NCBI RefSeq assembly: GCF_009796745.1
Contig: NZ_CP047024.1
Location: 310,001 to 374,000 of the forward strand
Length of the DNA stretch: 64,000 nucleotides
DNA from: Paraglaciecola sp. L1A13
GTDB lineage: Bacteria > Pseudomonadota > Gammaproteobacteria > Enterobacterales > Alteromonadaceae
Reading direction: 5' to 3'
Shown here: positions 1-9,719 of the stretch, piece by piece
Position numbering within the stretch: position 1 is the first letter of the stretch
Layout of the letters: each line of letters starts with the position of its first letter
The notes under the pieces: model-generated
Database searches by the model: none
Seen by the model: the letters and a program-made list of their open reading frames with translations, nothing else
Told to the model about the DNA's origin: nothing
Translations under genes and position numbers: made by a program

Positions 1-207
1 GATAGGTTGAATACGGTACAAAGGATCTGGCGAGTTAACGGTGCCTGTGCCGTAGGCGGTTTGCACCCATGGAGTGAATGTTAATAGCAGCACTGCGGCG
101 ATCACTAGTGTTATCACAAGCCAGATAATTGTTTTGTGGGTTTTTGGCACCTCTAAATGTTGTAAGGTTTTCATTTCTCCCATGAAATCGTTATGAGCGT
201 TACTCAT
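1..207 (-). CDS. HlyD-family membrane fusion protein, N-terminal part (cut by window edge)
   Basis: Only the first 69 codons lie in the window. The start is the ATG at 205-207, and its ATGA overlaps the stop of the upstream ABC gene, so the two are translationally coupled. A short cytoplasmic N-terminus of about 24 residues precedes one hydrophobic helix (roughly residues 25-43, rich in I, V, A and L). Then comes the start of a periplasmic segment (TAYGTGTVNSPDP), the usual beginning of an HlyD/EmrA-type adaptor. Such proteins link an inner-membrane transporter to an outer-membrane channel. The family call rests on this topology and on the ABC partner; the barrel-sandwich domain is outside the window. 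Confidence 0.7.
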   Translation of the reverse strand, partial: MSNAHNDFMGEMKTLQHLEVPKTHKTIIWLVITLVIAAVLLLTFTPWVQTAYGTGTVNSPDPLYRIQPI

Positions 208-1880
208 GGTTTATCTCCTGCGCTGCTGTGGCCACTATTTATGGGCTCTTTTTTACTTTCTAGCGCAATAACTCCATTTAAAAAACCGGTAGTTGGCGCA
301 TTTGAAAAATACAATACAGTCAGGTTAGTTGCTTCAATTACCTTTAATATTCTTTCACGTCTTGAAGTAGGAATAGCATCAAAGTGCTGGTTAATTATCA
401 ACACTTTTGGCTTAGAAAGCATGACGACCACTAATTTCAGCAGTATGAATTCAAGGGGTTGTAACGGCGTACCCACCGCGGATATCGAGGTTTTTAGTTT
501 AAGCGGCAGGGAATTAATGATATCCGTAAGGCCTACTTTTTCAAGGGTGACGTTTATCTCATTGGTTGATACATCCGGAGCACACATTTTAATGTATTCT
601 TCGATGGTGCATTCAATAATTAGCGAGCGGTCTAACACAAACACGGCTTGGCGCAGATCGTAGGTGTCGTAATCAGACAGGTCGTTGTTATCAAGGTTAA
701 TCCAACCGGATGCGGGGGTTTCGTAGCGCTTGAGTAAGTTAACTATGGTGCGCTGGGTCCAATTAGATTGGGTCGTTACAAAGTACTTATCGCCCTGAGC
801 GATATTTTTGTCGATAAGGCATGATTCATCTTTACGCTTGATAATTACATTATTGAAATTTAGCGCACCGCCAGCAGGCGCTGGCTTAGATGTTTGCTCA
901 TATGCTTCTTGGGGCATGCTAATAACACCACCAATTTTATCTGCTGTGCCATACAACTCGTAATACAATTTTAGGTAATTACTGAAGTTAGAAAGCCCTA
1001 AAAATACTGCAGCCATAATCAATTCTGCCGCGACAAGTTGCCCGATGGACAATTGCCCGTCTATGACTAACCAGCCACCTAAGCCAAGTAAAGCAGAGCT
1101 TGCCAAGGCATACAGCACCAAAAACATAACGACTTGTTTAAAGGTGAACGAAAAATGGCGAGAATGGTTATCTACATACTCTGACACGTAGCGCTCGGTT
1201 TTTTTGCCTGCATAATCGAACTGAGAAGAGGATTTTAAGAAGTCGTTGGCCGATGCCAAGTTACTTAGCCATTTCGCGGTGGAGTACTTTGATTCAGATA
1301 AGCGCACCGCTGAAATCTTGGCTTGGGTCGACCAGAGTCGCCAAATGATATACATAATCAAAATTACGCATAGATTGAACGCGAGTAAAAACGGGTGATA
1401 AAAAGAGACGAGGGTGAAACCGACAATCATCTGTAATATCAAAGCAATACCATCAACCATCAAACTAGGTACATTCTTTTGCAATGTCATGATGTCAAAA
1501 TAACGATGAGTGATCGAGGTGTTTTGACTACCTTCAAAATAGCTATGGGGCGCCAATATAGTACGCAGACTCAGATCAGCCACTAAACGCGCATAGACAC
1601 GCCGTTCGTAATATTCCATGACACGCATGCGCAGGGCTGCGAAGCAACCTGACAGAAGTAAGGTACTGAACAAAACAATAGCAAGGGTGATCACCGCGCG
1701 CGTTGAAGCAATATTGGCGATTGTGTTTATTAAGGTTTGTACTGCAATAGGCACGGCTAACGTTAGCAGGCCGATAACAACGCTATAAGCGATGACAACA
1801 GCGAAAAATGAACGTTCTGGCTTTAACAAAGCAAATAACGTTTGGCGCAAGTTAACTAGGTCAATATTTTTGGAGGACAT
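204..1880 (-). CDS. ABC-type half transporter with a degenerate ATPase domain
   Basis: 558 residues. Residues about 25-310 form a six-helix ABC exporter membrane domain. Residues about 335-540 align by position with a nucleotide-binding domain but the key motifs are lost: where Walker A should be there is VTTQSNWTQRTIVNLL, without GxxGxGK[ST]; no LSGGQ signature is seen (SISAVGTPLQPLEF instead); and Walker B reads VLIINQHFDAI, with N and Q where D and E belong. The frame is intact, so this is not a recent pseudogene. With the HlyD-type adaptor it probably forms an export-like assembly, either paired with another ATPase or with a non-transport role. Substrate unknown. Confidence 0.7.
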   Translation of the reverse strand: MSSKNIDLVNLRQTLFALLKPERSFFAVVIAYSVVIGLLTLAVPIAVQTLINTIANIASTRAVITLAIVLFSTLLLSGCFAALRMRVMEYYERRVYARLVADLSLRTILAPHSYFEGSQNTSITHRYFDIMTLQKNVPSLMVDGIALILQMIVGFTLVSFYHPFLLAFNLCVILIMYIIWRLWSTQAKISAVRLSESKYSTAKWLSNLASANDFLKSSSQFDYAGKKTERYVSEYVDNHSRHFSFTFKQVVMFLVLYALASSALLGLGGWLVIDGQLSIGQLVAAELIMAAVFLGLSNFSNYLKLYYELYGTADKIGGVISMPQEAYEQTSKPAPAGGALNFNNVIIKRKDESCLIDKNIAQGDKYFVTTQSNWTQRTIVNLLKRYETPASGWINLDNNDLSDYDTYDLRQAVFVLDRSLIIECTIEEYIKMCAPDVSTNEINVTLEKVGLTDIINSLPLKLKTSISAVGTPLQPLEFILLKLVVVMLSKPKVLIINQHFDAIPTSRRERILKVIEATNLTVLYFSNAPTTGFLNGVIALESKKEPINSGHSSAGDKP

Positions 1881-2123
1881 TTCGGGCTCGTCTTTTAATA
1901 TGTCAATACACGGTCAATTTCAATGTTGTTAACGTTATAAAAACTGAGCTATCACAAGCACACTATTAAAGTGACTACAGGTTAAAACTAAAACCAGCTT
2001 CACTTTAATTAGCTTACTGATTTATTTCAGATATTTAAATGGTTGTATCGCTATTGAGCAACTAAATCAATTATTTAGGTGCAAAATTTTACGTAAAAGG
2101 TGATCTTTTCGTTCATTCATTAT

Positions 2124-2150
2124 ATAAAAAAATCGCCCATATAGGGCGAT
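2124..2150 (-). terminator. Rho-independent terminator after the AztD-like gene
   Basis: Perfect 7-bp stem, ATCGCCC (2132-2138) and GGGCGAT (2144-2150), with a 5-nt loop. Read on the minus strand it is followed by a run of T (complement of 2125-2132), 28 bp after the stop codon of the gene at 2178. The rest of 1881-2177 shows no gene; it is AT-rich and should hold the promoter of the minus-strand ABC/HlyD pair. Confidence 0.8.
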
Positions 2151-2177
2151 CTTTATTATTTACTTTTTATGCGACAT

Positions 2178-3566
2178 TTAGTCGTGATCATGGTCCGATT
2201 CAGCAATACCTAACCAAGTGATATTGTCTGGGGCAAAGTCCAGTTCAATGTCGCCTGTTATTGTTAGCGACTCAAGGTCGATTTGCAGTACATGCTGAGC
2301 AATGGGGTCTGATACATAAACGTAATCGCTATTTTGCGCCACAGTCATACTAAATGACATGCCTTCGGGCATAGTGGATACGTCTTGCTCTGAGATATCT
2401 ACACTTTCTCGCAGCTCCCAGCGCACTATGCCATCTTCTTCATAAGCACTAAGTACATTTAAAAAACCTAGGCTGTCGAGTATCAAAAACTCACTACCTT
2501 CATGAGAAAAAGCATAAGAAACGGGCGTCACGTCGCTATCAGGTTGCCATGACAATGCTTCCATCATGCTTTGTTCAGGGTTAACGTTGATAAGAATAAC
2601 CTCACCCGCATCGTGACCAGAGGCAATACCAATCAAAGAATCACTTTCTTCGTGACCGTACAATGTGCCTATACGCAAGCCGTCTAACAAATCAATATTA
2701 GCAATTTTTTCTGCTTCATATTCATCATCATGTTCATGAGCTGAAAGCACGCCATCGGTACAACCGAATACAACGTAATCCTCGTTTTGAGCCGCACCGT
2801 GTAGATCAGGGCACAGCACATCCAATACTTGTTCTTGTTCATAAACATCGTCATGTAAGTGATACACACCGACTTGGTCAGGCAATACCTTCGCAACTGA
2901 GGTATTTTCAGCGTCGTCCCGACGAACGGTGGCAAGTAGATATTCACCTCGAGGCTCAGCTACACCGTGCATATTAATGGTGTAATCTAAAGTGGGTAGC
3001 GGATCGGCTTCGCTGCTTATTTGCGTGTCGGTGACGACCTTCACTGAGGCTGGCGTGCCTGCATCTGCATTGCCATCAAAGAATACGGCTAATTGACCAT
3101 CATGACTTAAAATATGAGTAGGGCTGCTGCCTGTGACTTCAAAGTCACTCATGGCAGGGCTTTGCTCGTAATCATGTAAATGTGCAGTGTGATCTTCGCG
3201 CCACATGCCGCCATCAATAAAGCCCACATAGTCTTGCGCTCGGCTCGCTATAACTGCAAAACGATAATCTGCTGACGATGTTAAAGTGTTAGATGTGTGA
3301 ATTAAGGTGAAGGTGTCTAGTAGGTCACCATCGTCTAAATCGAATATAGTGGTAACGTTACTTTCAGCGGATAACACAGCTAGTCGGCCCATTGAATCAA
3401 TCGTATATTCATCATCTGCGTGGTCATGCTCATCATCATCATGGTCCTCGTCAGGTATTTCTATTGGATCTTTTTCGATTAGGGTGGTTTCAGCGTCGCC
3501 ACAACCTGTTAGCAATACTGCGCCAATAACCGCAGCAAGAAGATTAAATTTATGTGTGTTAGTCAT
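2178..3566 (-). CDS. AztD-like zinc-binding beta-propeller lipoprotein
   Basis: 462 residues. The N-terminus is a lipoprotein signal peptide with lipobox LLTGC (Cys about residue 22), so the protein is probably lipid-anchored. The mature start has an acidic/His stretch (DEDHDDDEHDHADDEY, about residues 39-54) and more His occur through the chain (HLHDD, HEHDDEYE, C-terminal DHDHD). The remainder looks like repeated WD/YVTN-type blades (LAVLSAESNVTTIFDLDDGDL, DYVYVSDPIAQHVLQIDL). This combination resembles AztD, a periplasmic zinc chaperone with a His-rich N-terminus on a beta-propeller. The gene lies 33 bp after the TonB receptor gene on the same strand, so it is probably co-transcribed from the Zur-controlled promoter near 6010-6056. 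Likely role: receive or buffer zinc taken in by that receptor. AztD is recalled by architecture; no alignment was run. Confidence 0.65.
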   Translation of the reverse strand: MTNTHKFNLLAAVIGAVLLTGCGDAETTLIEKDPIEIPDEDHDDDEHDHADDEYTIDSMGRLAVLSAESNVTTIFDLDDGDLLDTFTLIHTSNTLTSSADYRFAVIASRAQDYVGFIDGGMWREDHTAHLHDYEQSPAMSDFEVTGSSPTHILSHDGQLAVFFDGNADAGTPASVKVVTDTQISSEADPLPTLDYTINMHGVAEPRGEYLLATVRRDDAENTSVAKVLPDQVGVYHLHDDVYEQEQVLDVLCPDLHGAAQNEDYVVFGCTDGVLSAHEHDDEYEAEKIANIDLLDGLRIGTLYGHEESDSLIGIASGHDAGEVILINVNPEQSMMEALSWQPDSDVTPVSYAFSHEGSEFLILDSLGFLNVLSAYEEDGIVRWELRESVDISEQDVSTMPEGMSFSMTVAQNSDYVYVSDPIAQHVLQIDLESLTITGDIELDFAPDNITWLGIAESDHDHD

Positions 3567-3599
3567 TGTATATTCCTTGTTATGTAAATGAATTTTGAG

Positions 3600-5993
3600 C
3601 TAAAAATTGCCTCTGACGCCAACTGAAATGCTGCGTCCCGGGCGTGGTGCAATGTCTTTTAAAAATGAGGTGTGTACTCTGGCTTCTGTGTCAGTCAGAT
3701 TGCTGCCTTTTAGGAAAACAACAATATCCTGACTTGAAACCGGCAGATCATAAGACACACTTGCATCAACCAAGGTGTAGCCACCGGTAGTGGTTTCGTC
3801 TGAAGAAACACGATCTTGCTCTTGGTAGCGAGTGATATCGAGATGTGCGCTCAAACGCGCAGTTTCATAGCTAAACTGAGAGCCGAAGCGCAGTGGTGGA
3901 GTGCGGGGTAAGTCGCCGCCATCTTTTAAGCGAGCGCGAACATAGTCAGAGAATAAGGTCGCTTTGAATGTGTCGGTGGCTTGCCATGCAATTTGTGCTT
4001 CGAAACCGTGTAATATGACGTCGTCAGTCTGAAAAAGATAAACGGGTAACTCATCTGTGTGCTCATCTTCCTCTACGTCACTTTCTTCATGTTCATGATC
4101 GTGATCGTGGCCACTTTCAGCAAATAATCCGGTGGCTATTTGGTAGTAGTAATTATCGACTTGGTTGTAGAATGCGTTGAATACAAAACCAATATCACCT
4201 TGAGTTTTACGTAAGGTTAAATCGATATTATTAGCGGTTTCTAAGTCGATATTTTCTCCGGTCAGACCTATGCTCGAGCCGTCGTCATCCAATGCGAATA
4301 ACGCGCCTACTTCGTAAGTACCTGTGCCAATATGTGCACCAAACGATAGTAGTTCTGACGCAGACGGGGCTCTTTCTGAACGGGAAATAGACAACCCTAA
4401 GTTATACCCTGGGGTGAAGTCCCAGACTAAACCCGCAGATACACTGACTGGTGTAAATTCGTGGGCTAAATCAAAAACACGGGTCACTGTAGATTCTTCT
4501 TCATGATCGTGGTCATGATCATCCTCCTCTTCTGCTTCGTCATCGTGGTCGTGCGCATCAAGCGTGGGTAGCAATACGTTGTTGGCATCAATCGTTACGC
4601 GCTCAATACGCCCACCAAATTGCAGTAACACGTCACCAAAGTGTTTTTCTTCCATAATGGCTAATGCAATAGTTTGCGCCTTAGACGGCGGCGTGAATGC
4701 CTCTTCGCCTTGGGCCGCGACATCACTGTTTTTGTAGTGGAAACTGATACCACCGTTCCAATCTGCGATGGGGTTGTGGATGAAGTCGAGCTTGATTTCA
4801 TGAGTTTCGTTTTTAAACACGGTGCCAACTGCGTCTTCTTCTATTTCAGCGTGCTCATAGTCGGTGAAGCCACCGCGTAAATTGATTTTACTGATCCACT
4901 TACTATCAACGTTCAACTCACCTAAAAGCTGTACGCGGGTTTGCTCTAGATCTGCATAAACATTTTCGTCTTCACTGTCACCGTGAGAGTGCCCAGGAAT
5001 ACCGTATTCGCGATTGAACTGCTCAACGGCTACACCGACGTAACCTTGATCGAATAAGTAGCTTGCACCTAACGTGACGCCATCAGATTTTTCAGCACTG
5101 TTCTTAACCACATGATCTTGCGGCTCATCAGAGTCGGAATCTGGTGCGACAGGCACGTCATAGTCATTCGATTCGCGCCAATATCCATCAGCGTAGAATC
5201 CGAATGATTCATAGCCTGTAGTGAGGTTGAATGAGCCCAGTTTTTTGTCATCTACTGAGTTTGTTTCGAGCAGCCATTCGCCACGCGTTGTGTTGTCGGT
5301 AGGCACGCGGCCATCTACTACATTGACTACCCCTCCCACTGCGCCACTGCCATAGAATAATGTAGCGGGGCCACGCAGTACTTCAATTTGCTGAGCGGTT
5401 GACGCTTCGGTGGCAACCGAATGGTCTGGTCCGACTCGAGACACATCGCTGACGTCTAAACCATTTTGTGAGATCAACACTCGAGGGCCGCTTAGTCCAC
5501 GAATTATCGGAGTGCTCGCAACCGCACCATGAAAATTTGATTGCACACCAGGCAGTTTTTCTAAGCTGTCACCCAAGGTTGATGCTTGTTGGCGGCGCAG
5601 TGTTTCCCCAGAAAGTACACTAACAGGTGACGCAGATTCCATTACTGACATATGAATTGGCGTCGCGTACACATCGATAACTTCGATAGGAGAGCGCTGC
5701 AAAGTAAAGGTAATTTCTTTTATGCCTTGTGTTGGCATCGAAATGTCCTGATGCAAATGGGCATATCCAGATGAGGAAATATGTAGTTCTGTTTTACCTT
5801 CGTTCAAATCAGTAAAAACAAAGCGCCCAGCTTTGTCGGTGACCGTTTCAGCGCCTATTCCTTCCACTTTTACTTTCGCCCCCGCGACGGTACGACCAGC
5901 GTTATTGACTACCGTCCCCTCTATGGTTTGCGCTAAAAGACTGGCAGGTAAGAGCACGCTAATCAGCGCTGCTAGTGAAGATATCCTATTCAT
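3600..5993 (-). CDS. TonB-dependent zinc receptor (ZnuD-like) with His-rich loops
   Basis: 797 residues with signal peptide (SLAALISVLLPASLLAQ). Domain order: carboxypeptidase-regulatory-like beta domain (about 22-110), plug (about 115-235, with LRGPATLFYGSGAVGGVVNV), then a 22-strand barrel ending in the outer-membrane C-terminus VGVRGNF. Three predicted extracellular loops carry His/Asp/Glu clusters: GHSHGDSEDE (about 333), a run beginning DAHDHDDEAEEE (about 478-500) and one beginning GHDHDHEHEESD (about 627). Such loops are characteristic of ZnuD-type zinc receptors, which take free or heme-bound zinc across the outer membrane using TonB energy. It is first in a two-gene minus-strand operon with the AztD-like lipoprotein, and Zur-box-like palindromes lie 17-63 bp upstream of its ATG. 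Confidence 0.85.
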   Translation of the reverse strand: MNRISSLAALISVLLPASLLAQTIEGTVVNNAGRTVAGAKVKVEGIGAETVTDKAGRFVFTDLNEGKTELHISSSGYAHLHQDISMPTQGIKEITFTLQRSPIEVIDVYATPIHMSVMESASPVSVLSGETLRRQQASTLGDSLEKLPGVQSNFHGAVASTPIIRGLSGPRVLISQNGLDVSDVSRVGPDHSVATEASTAQQIEVLRGPATLFYGSGAVGGVVNVVDGRVPTDNTTRGEWLLETNSVDDKKLGSFNLTTGYESFGFYADGYWRESNDYDVPVAPDSDSDEPQDHVVKNSAEKSDGVTLGASYLFDQGYVGVAVEQFNREYGIPGHSHGDSEDENVYADLEQTRVQLLGELNVDSKWISKINLRGGFTDYEHAEIEEDAVGTVFKNETHEIKLDFIHNPIADWNGGISFHYKNSDVAAQGEEAFTPPSKAQTIALAIMEEKHFGDVLLQFGGRIERVTIDANNVLLPTLDAHDHDDEAEEEDDHDHDHEEESTVTRVFDLAHEFTPVSVSAGLVWDFTPGYNLGLSISRSERAPSASELLSFGAHIGTGTYEVGALFALDDDGSSIGLTGENIDLETANNIDLTLRKTQGDIGFVFNAFYNQVDNYYYQIATGLFAESGHDHDHEHEESDVEEDEHTDELPVYLFQTDDVILHGFEAQIAWQATDTFKATLFSDYVRARLKDGGDLPRTPPLRFGSQFSYETARLSAHLDITRYQEQDRVSSDETTTGGYTLVDASVSYDLPVSSQDIVVFLKGSNLTDTEARVHTSFLKDIAPRPGRSISVGVRGNF

Positions 5994-6009
5994 TTTTATT
6001 TTCCCGTGT

Positions 6010-6028
6010 GATGTTATAATGTATCATT
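6010..6028. promoter_or_regulatory. Candidate Zur box 1
   Basis: GATGTTATAATGTATCATT. The left half TGTTATA matches the gammaproteobacterial Zur pattern TGTTATA-N-TATAACA exactly and the right half matches at 5 of 7 positions. It begins 17 bp before the TonB receptor start, where repressor would block transcription of that gene. Confidence 0.6.
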
Positions 6029-6040
6029 AATTAAATGTTA

Positions 6041-6056
6041 TGTTATATTATAATCA
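6041..6056. promoter_or_regulatory. Candidate Zur box 2
   Basis: TGTTATATTATAATCA: left half-site TGTTATA is exact, right half TATAATC matches at 5 of 7. It lies 31 bp (three helical turns) from box 1, suggesting cooperative binding. It also lies about 200 bp before zrgA, so it could control both directions. 6057-6258 shows no further gene. Confidence 0.6.
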
Positions 6057-6258
6057 AATGGAAGAGCCTTATTAATCTTAAAATGGATTAATGAAGGACC
6101 TTTCGCATAAATAGCATTGCTTAGCACATAGGCTTGTTGCTTGGATGAAAGTAACCCTTAGATAAAGGATGCTGCCGAGCAAAGAAAACGAGATAAATCA
6201 GCACAAAAGCGCGAGTTATTAGGGTTAGCCGTATTGCTGCAAATAAGAGGGTAAATGA

Positions 6259-6807
6259 ATGATGAAAAATGTATTGCTGTTGAGCGCGCTAGTGAGCTGT
6301 TGCTTTACAGTTGCTGCACAAGAGCATGTTCATGGTCAGGGGCAAATGTTCATTTCGCAAGAAGATAACAATTGGCATGTGCAGCTTATTTTGCCCGCAG
6401 CAGATGTGCTTGGCTTTGAGCATGCGCCAGAAAACGAGGCACAGCAAAAGACCATTCAGCTTTTCGCAAAAAGGCTAGAGGACAATAACTCGATAATCGA
6501 ATTAAACCCTAATTGCTCCTTGAATGAAGTAACACATTCTTTGAACTTAGCTTATTTGAATAACATTGAGACTGTGCATGCACAAAAGCATGATGAGAAA
6601 CATCACGAGCATGGCGATCATAATGAGTTTTTGCACGAGGACGTGAACGTTGAATACCGGTTTGCTTGCCCCGCTAAGGTCAAGAAACTGACAGTTACGC
6701 TGTTCAAGGGCCTTGTGTCGTTAACCAGTATTCGGGCGCAATGGATAACGAATATTAGCCAAGGTTTGGCGCAGCTAACGCCAGCTGAACCAGATATAGC
6801 GTGGTGA
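6259..6807 (+). CDS. zrgA: ZrgA-like periplasmic zinc-binding protein (DUF2796)
   Basis: 182 residues with a signal peptide (VLLLSALVSCCFTVAAQ). The mature N-terminus begins EHVHGQGQMFISQEDNNWHV, typical of DUF2796 proteins, followed by a conserved LPAADVLGFEH segment. A His-rich stretch (HAQKHDEKHHEHGDH, about residues 112-126) is a likely metal site. In Vibrio cholerae the DUF2796 protein ZrgA belongs to a zinc-repressed uptake system (ZrgABCDE). The stop codon is 2 bp before the likely zur ATG, so zrgA and zur form an operon. The candidate Zur boxes are about 200 bp upstream, so this promoter may also be zinc-regulated. Confidence 0.75.
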   Translation: MMKNVLLLSALVSCCFTVAAQEHVHGQGQMFISQEDNNWHVQLILPAADVLGFEHAPENEAQQKTIQLFAKRLEDNNSIIELNPNCSLNEVTHSLNLAYLNNIETVHAQKHDEKHHEHGDHNEFLHEDVNVEYRFACPAKVKKLTVTLFKGLVSLTSIRAQWITNISQGLAQLTPAEPDIAW

Positions 6808-6809
6808 TT

Positions 6810-7289
6810 ATGTGTCCTGTAAACACCGATGATTTTATCGAAATAGCCAGAGATATGTGCGAAAAAGCAGGTAGCAGGCTGACCGAAACGCGTCTGCATA
6901 TGTTAGAGGTGCTACTTGACGTTAAAACACCTATGTCTGCTTATGAATTGACGGATCATTACAACACGCTAATTGCATCAGACATCAAGACGATGTCGGT
7001 ATATCGCGTGTTAGATTTCTTGGAATCGATACGCCTTGTACATCGCCTGCAATCCATCAACAAATATATTATTTGCAATCATACATTTGGCGCTTGTGAA
7101 GAACATCCGCCCCTTTTTATGATTTGTAAGTCGTGTCAGCACATCGAAGAAGTGGAGATTGCCCAAGAAGTTATTGAGGCACTCACTCACCATGCCAAAA
7201 GTGCTGACTTTTCGTCTGTCGGTTCACAAATAGAGCTTTATAGCCTGTGCAAAAGCTGCCAATCGACTTTTCATAAAAAACTTTCTTGA
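6810..7289 (+). CDS. zur: Zinc uptake regulator Zur (Fur family)
   Basis: 159 residues from the ATG at 6810; GTG codons at 6801 and 6804 would add three. The first half is a winged helix (SRLTETRLHMLEVLLDVKTPMSAYEL, MSVYRVLDFLESIRLVHRL). The second half is the dimerisation/metal domain with ICKSCQHIEEV and a C-terminal LCKSCQ, the two CxxC pairs of the Fur/Zur structural zinc site. CNHTFGACEEHPPLFMICKSC is closer to Zur than to Fur. With zinc bound it would repress at TGTTATA-N-TATAACA palindromes, three of which occur in this island. It lies between zrgA and a MerC-type gene in one operon. Confidence 0.88.
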   Translation: MCPVNTDDFIEIARDMCEKAGSRLTETRLHMLEVLLDVKTPMSAYELTDHYNTLIASDIKTMSVYRVLDFLESIRLVHRLQSINKYIICNHTFGACEEHPPLFMICKSCQHIEEVEIAQEVIEALTHHAKSADFSSVGSQIELYSLCKSCQSTFHKKLS

Positions 7290-7296
7290 GACATCC

Positions 7297-7707
7297 ATGA
7301 CCAAGTTACAGCTAATGAGTGATAAAGCGGCAGTGGGCCTATCGCTATTATGTGTTATTCACTGCCTTTTCCTTCCTATTATATTGATTTTAATGCCGGC
7401 TCTTACGGGATTGCTGGCGTTTAATGATGAGCTATTTCATCGGATGTTGCTAGTAGCTGTTGTGCCTATTAGCGCAATCGCTCTAGTGATTGGTTACTTG
7501 CATCATCGCAGCCATCGCGTATTGCTTATTGGTTTAGTGGGGTTAGCGATTCTAATTGCTACCTCTGCTTTAGGGCACGCGATAGTGGGTAAATACGGTG
7601 AAATTGCCCTAACGGTACTAGGGACAAGCATCATCGCTTACGGGCACTTTCTTAACTATCGTTTGCGTCGCCATGACGACAATATAGAAATACACGACCA
7701 GGACTAA
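7297..7707 (+). CDS. MerC-domain inner-membrane protein
   Basis: 136 residues with four predicted membrane helices (about 13-32, 44-65, 72-92, 97-118). The first helix contains [11 protein letters not shown], with C19, H22 and C23 in the CxxHCxxxP arrangement of MerC-family metal-handling proteins. MerC proper carries mercury, but chromosomal homologues often sit beside Zur and COG0523 genes with no mercury operon, as here. It starts 7 bp after zur and ends 5 bp before the GTPase, so it is in the middle of a tight operon. A role in zinc transfer across the inner membrane is inferred from context. The C-terminus ([13 protein letters not shown]) is charged and cytoplasmic. Confidence 0.8.
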   Translation: MTKLQLMSDKAAVGLSLLCVIHCLFLPIILILMPALTGLLAFNDELFHRMLLVAVVPISAIALVIGYLHHRSHRVLLIGLVGLAILIATSALGHAIVGKYGEIALTVLGTSIIAYGHFLNYRLRRHDDNIEIHDQD

Positions 7708-7712
7708 TATTA

Positions 7713-8930
7713 ATGCTAAATCCAATGCCAAAGAACAGACTACCCGTTACCGTGCTTTCCGGGTTCCTAGGAGCAGGTAAAACCACAGTGTTAAGCCATA
7801 TTCTTAATAATCGCCAAGGCAAAAAAGTAGCGGTTATTGTCAACGATATGAGTGAAATCAATATCGACGGCTCGTTACTAAAAAATGAGATTTCACTCAA
7901 TCATAAGGATGAAAAGCTAGTAGAGATGAGTAACGGTTGTATTTGTTGCACGCTCAGAGAAGACCTACTTATCGAAGTTGGTAAACTAGCCAGCACAGGT
8001 CAGTTTGATTACCTAGTGATTGAATCAACTGGGATTTCTGAGCCTCTGCCAGTAGCTGAAACCTTTACTTTTACTGATGAAGACGGCATTTCGTTATCAG
8101 ATATAGCGACCCTAGACACTATGGTAACTGTGGTCGACGGTGTTAATTTTCTCAAAGATTACGACGAAGCTAAGTATTTAACCGAGACCGATGAAAGCCT
8201 GGGTGAAGATGATGAACGCAGTGTTGCTGACTTACTTATTGAGCAAGTTGAATTCGCTGATGTGCTGCTTATTTCAAAAGCGGATTTAGTGGATAGCGTT
8301 GAAATAGAGCGGTTAAAGGCAATTTTAAAAAACCTTAATACTCATGCGCGTATCGTTCCAATCAATAATGGGCAGGTAAAGATAGAAGAAATTATCGGCA
8401 CTGGGCTTTTTGATTTCGAACAAGCTCAACAAGCACCTGGCTGGTTGAAAGAAATGCGCGGTGAGCATAATCCAGAAACAGAAGAATACGGCATTCAAAG
8501 CTTTAGCTACTCAGCGAGACGGCCATTTCACCCAGAGAAGTTTTACAACTTTGTTCACAATACAAAAGGTTTTGGTAAGTTACTGCGCTCTAAAGGTTAC
8601 TTTTGGCTAGCAACACGCCCTCAGTTTGCAGGCCTTTGGAATCAAGCTGGTGGTATTGCACGCTATGGTTTTGGTGGTTTGTTCTGGCAAGCCGTGCCGA
8701 AAGAGCAATGGCCAACAGACGAAGAATATCTGCAATCAATTAATGCCTTATGGCAAGAACCCTTTGGAGATATGCGCCAAGAGTTGGTGTTTATTGGTCA
8801 GAATTTACAAGAAGCTGCAATTAGAAAAGCCCTAGATGAATGCCTGCTGGACGATGAAGTCTTATTACAAGGAAAGGCTCACTGGAAAACCTTGCCTGAT
8901 CCGTTCCCAGTATGGGAGGAAGATGCATGA
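7713..8930 (+). CDS. COG0523 GTP-dependent metallochaperone (CobW/ZigA/ZagA type)
   Basis: 405 residues. G1/Walker A is GFLGAGKTT (residues 17-25). The CxCC zinc site NGCICC (C76, C78, C79) defines the COG0523 family. G3-like ESTGISEP and G4-like SKADLVD follow. The C-terminal CobW_C domain starts near residue 255 ([19 protein letters not shown]). Zur-regulated members deliver zinc to essential enzymes during starvation. An acidic loop ([14 protein letters not shown]) sits between the G motifs. The neighbours Zur, MerC, DUF1826 and FolE2 all fit the zinc-limitation class. A second possible ATG four codons in (7725) cannot be excluded. Confidence 0.9.
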   Translation: MLNPMPKNRLPVTVLSGFLGAGKTTVLSHILNNRQGKKVAVIVNDMSEINIDGSLLKNEISLNHKDEKLVEMSNGCICCTLREDLLIEVGKLASTGQFDYLVIESTGISEPLPVAETFTFTDEDGISLSDIATLDTMVTVVDGVNFLKDYDEAKYLTETDESLGEDDERSVADLLIEQVEFADVLLISKADLVDSVEIERLKAILKNLNTHARIVPINNGQVKIEEIIGTGLFDFEQAQQAPGWLKEMRGEHNPETEEYGIQSFSYSARRPFHPEKFYNFVHNTKGFGKLLRSKGYFWLATRPQFAGLWNQAGGIARYGFGGLFWQAVPKEQWPTDEEYLQSINALWQEPFGDMRQELVFIGQNLQEAAIRKALDECLLDDEVLLQGKAHWKTLPDPFPVWEEDA

Positions 8931-9625
8931 GCTTAGCAGCAGTGGTGCAAACTCCAGAGCACATCATTTATCACGGTGCTAACGGCTCAGCAGACCGTGT
9001 TAATTACGCCTTAGGTGATAGTTGCAGTGTATTACCTGATATTTACCAAGAACAGAACAACATTGTTGTATGGCAGCGCACGCTTTCAAAAGATTTACTT
9101 GAGCACATAGCGCAGTGTGTAGAACAAAATCCGCGTCTCAACTTTGAAAAAACGATTGCTGCTAGCTCCATTATCGATGACTTAAGCATGGCCTTGACTC
9201 CCCTTGGATTTAATGACGAACTGACCGAAATCATCGCGTCACTTGTTGATATGTTTTGTTGTTTGTTTGACTTGAAACGTGCTGGTCTGCGTCTAAAAGT
9301 GCTAGAGCAAGCTATGTGCCCGCGATTTCATGTGGATTGGATTCCGTGTCGTTTGGTCACCTCTTTTTGTGGTCCTGGCACACAATGGCTTACGAATGAA
9401 ACAGTTGATCGTACTAAGTTGGGTGCTGGTAATAACGGCTTAAGCGATGACCAATCCGGTATTTATGTTGATAAAAGGTCTATTCAAGCTATGACCAGTG
9501 GCGACGTGGCACTGCTTAAAGGCGAAGGCTGGTTTGACAATGAGGGAGCTGGTCTGGTGCATCGTTCACCCCCAAATAGCAGCAACGAGCAACGCCTATT
9601 ATTGACCTTGGACTTTGTATTTTGA
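8927..9625 (+). CDS. DUF1826 domain protein
   Basis: 232 residues from the ATG at 8927, chosen because GGGAGGAAG lies 5 bp before it and its ATGA overlaps the GTPase stop; an in-frame ATG at 8912 lacks a ribosome site. There is no signal peptide or membrane helix, so it is cytoplasmic. Conserved-looking segments are [22 protein letters not shown] and a C-terminal VHRSPPN, with several Cys and His (CPRFHVDW, H near the end) that could bind metal. DUF1826 genes commonly accompany COG0523 GTPases in zinc-regulated clusters, but no biochemical role is known to me. A partner or client of the GTPase is a reasonable inference. Translational coupling suggests matched amounts. Confidence 0.75.
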   Translation: MSLAAVVQTPEHIIYHGANGSADRVNYALGDSCSVLPDIYQEQNNIVVWQRTLSKDLLEHIAQCVEQNPRLNFEKTIAASSIIDDLSMALTPLGFNDELTEIIASLVDMFCCLFDLKRAGLRLKVLEQAMCPRFHVDWIPCRLVTSFCGPGTQWLTNETVDRTKLGAGNNGLSDDQSGIYVDKRSIQAMTSGDVALLKGEGWFDNEGAGLVHRSPPNSSNEQRLLLTLDFVF

Positions 9626-9719
9626 GTGAATATTCAACCACAAGGTTTGAGCAAATAGCTTGTCAGTTCAACGTCACACTATCATTAATCATTTATCCAA
9701 AACGGGACCATTTTAGTTT

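Noticed and set aside
7297..7707. Mercury resistance operon
   Set aside because: The MerC-type protein has no merA, merT, merP or merR nearby; the zinc island explains it better.
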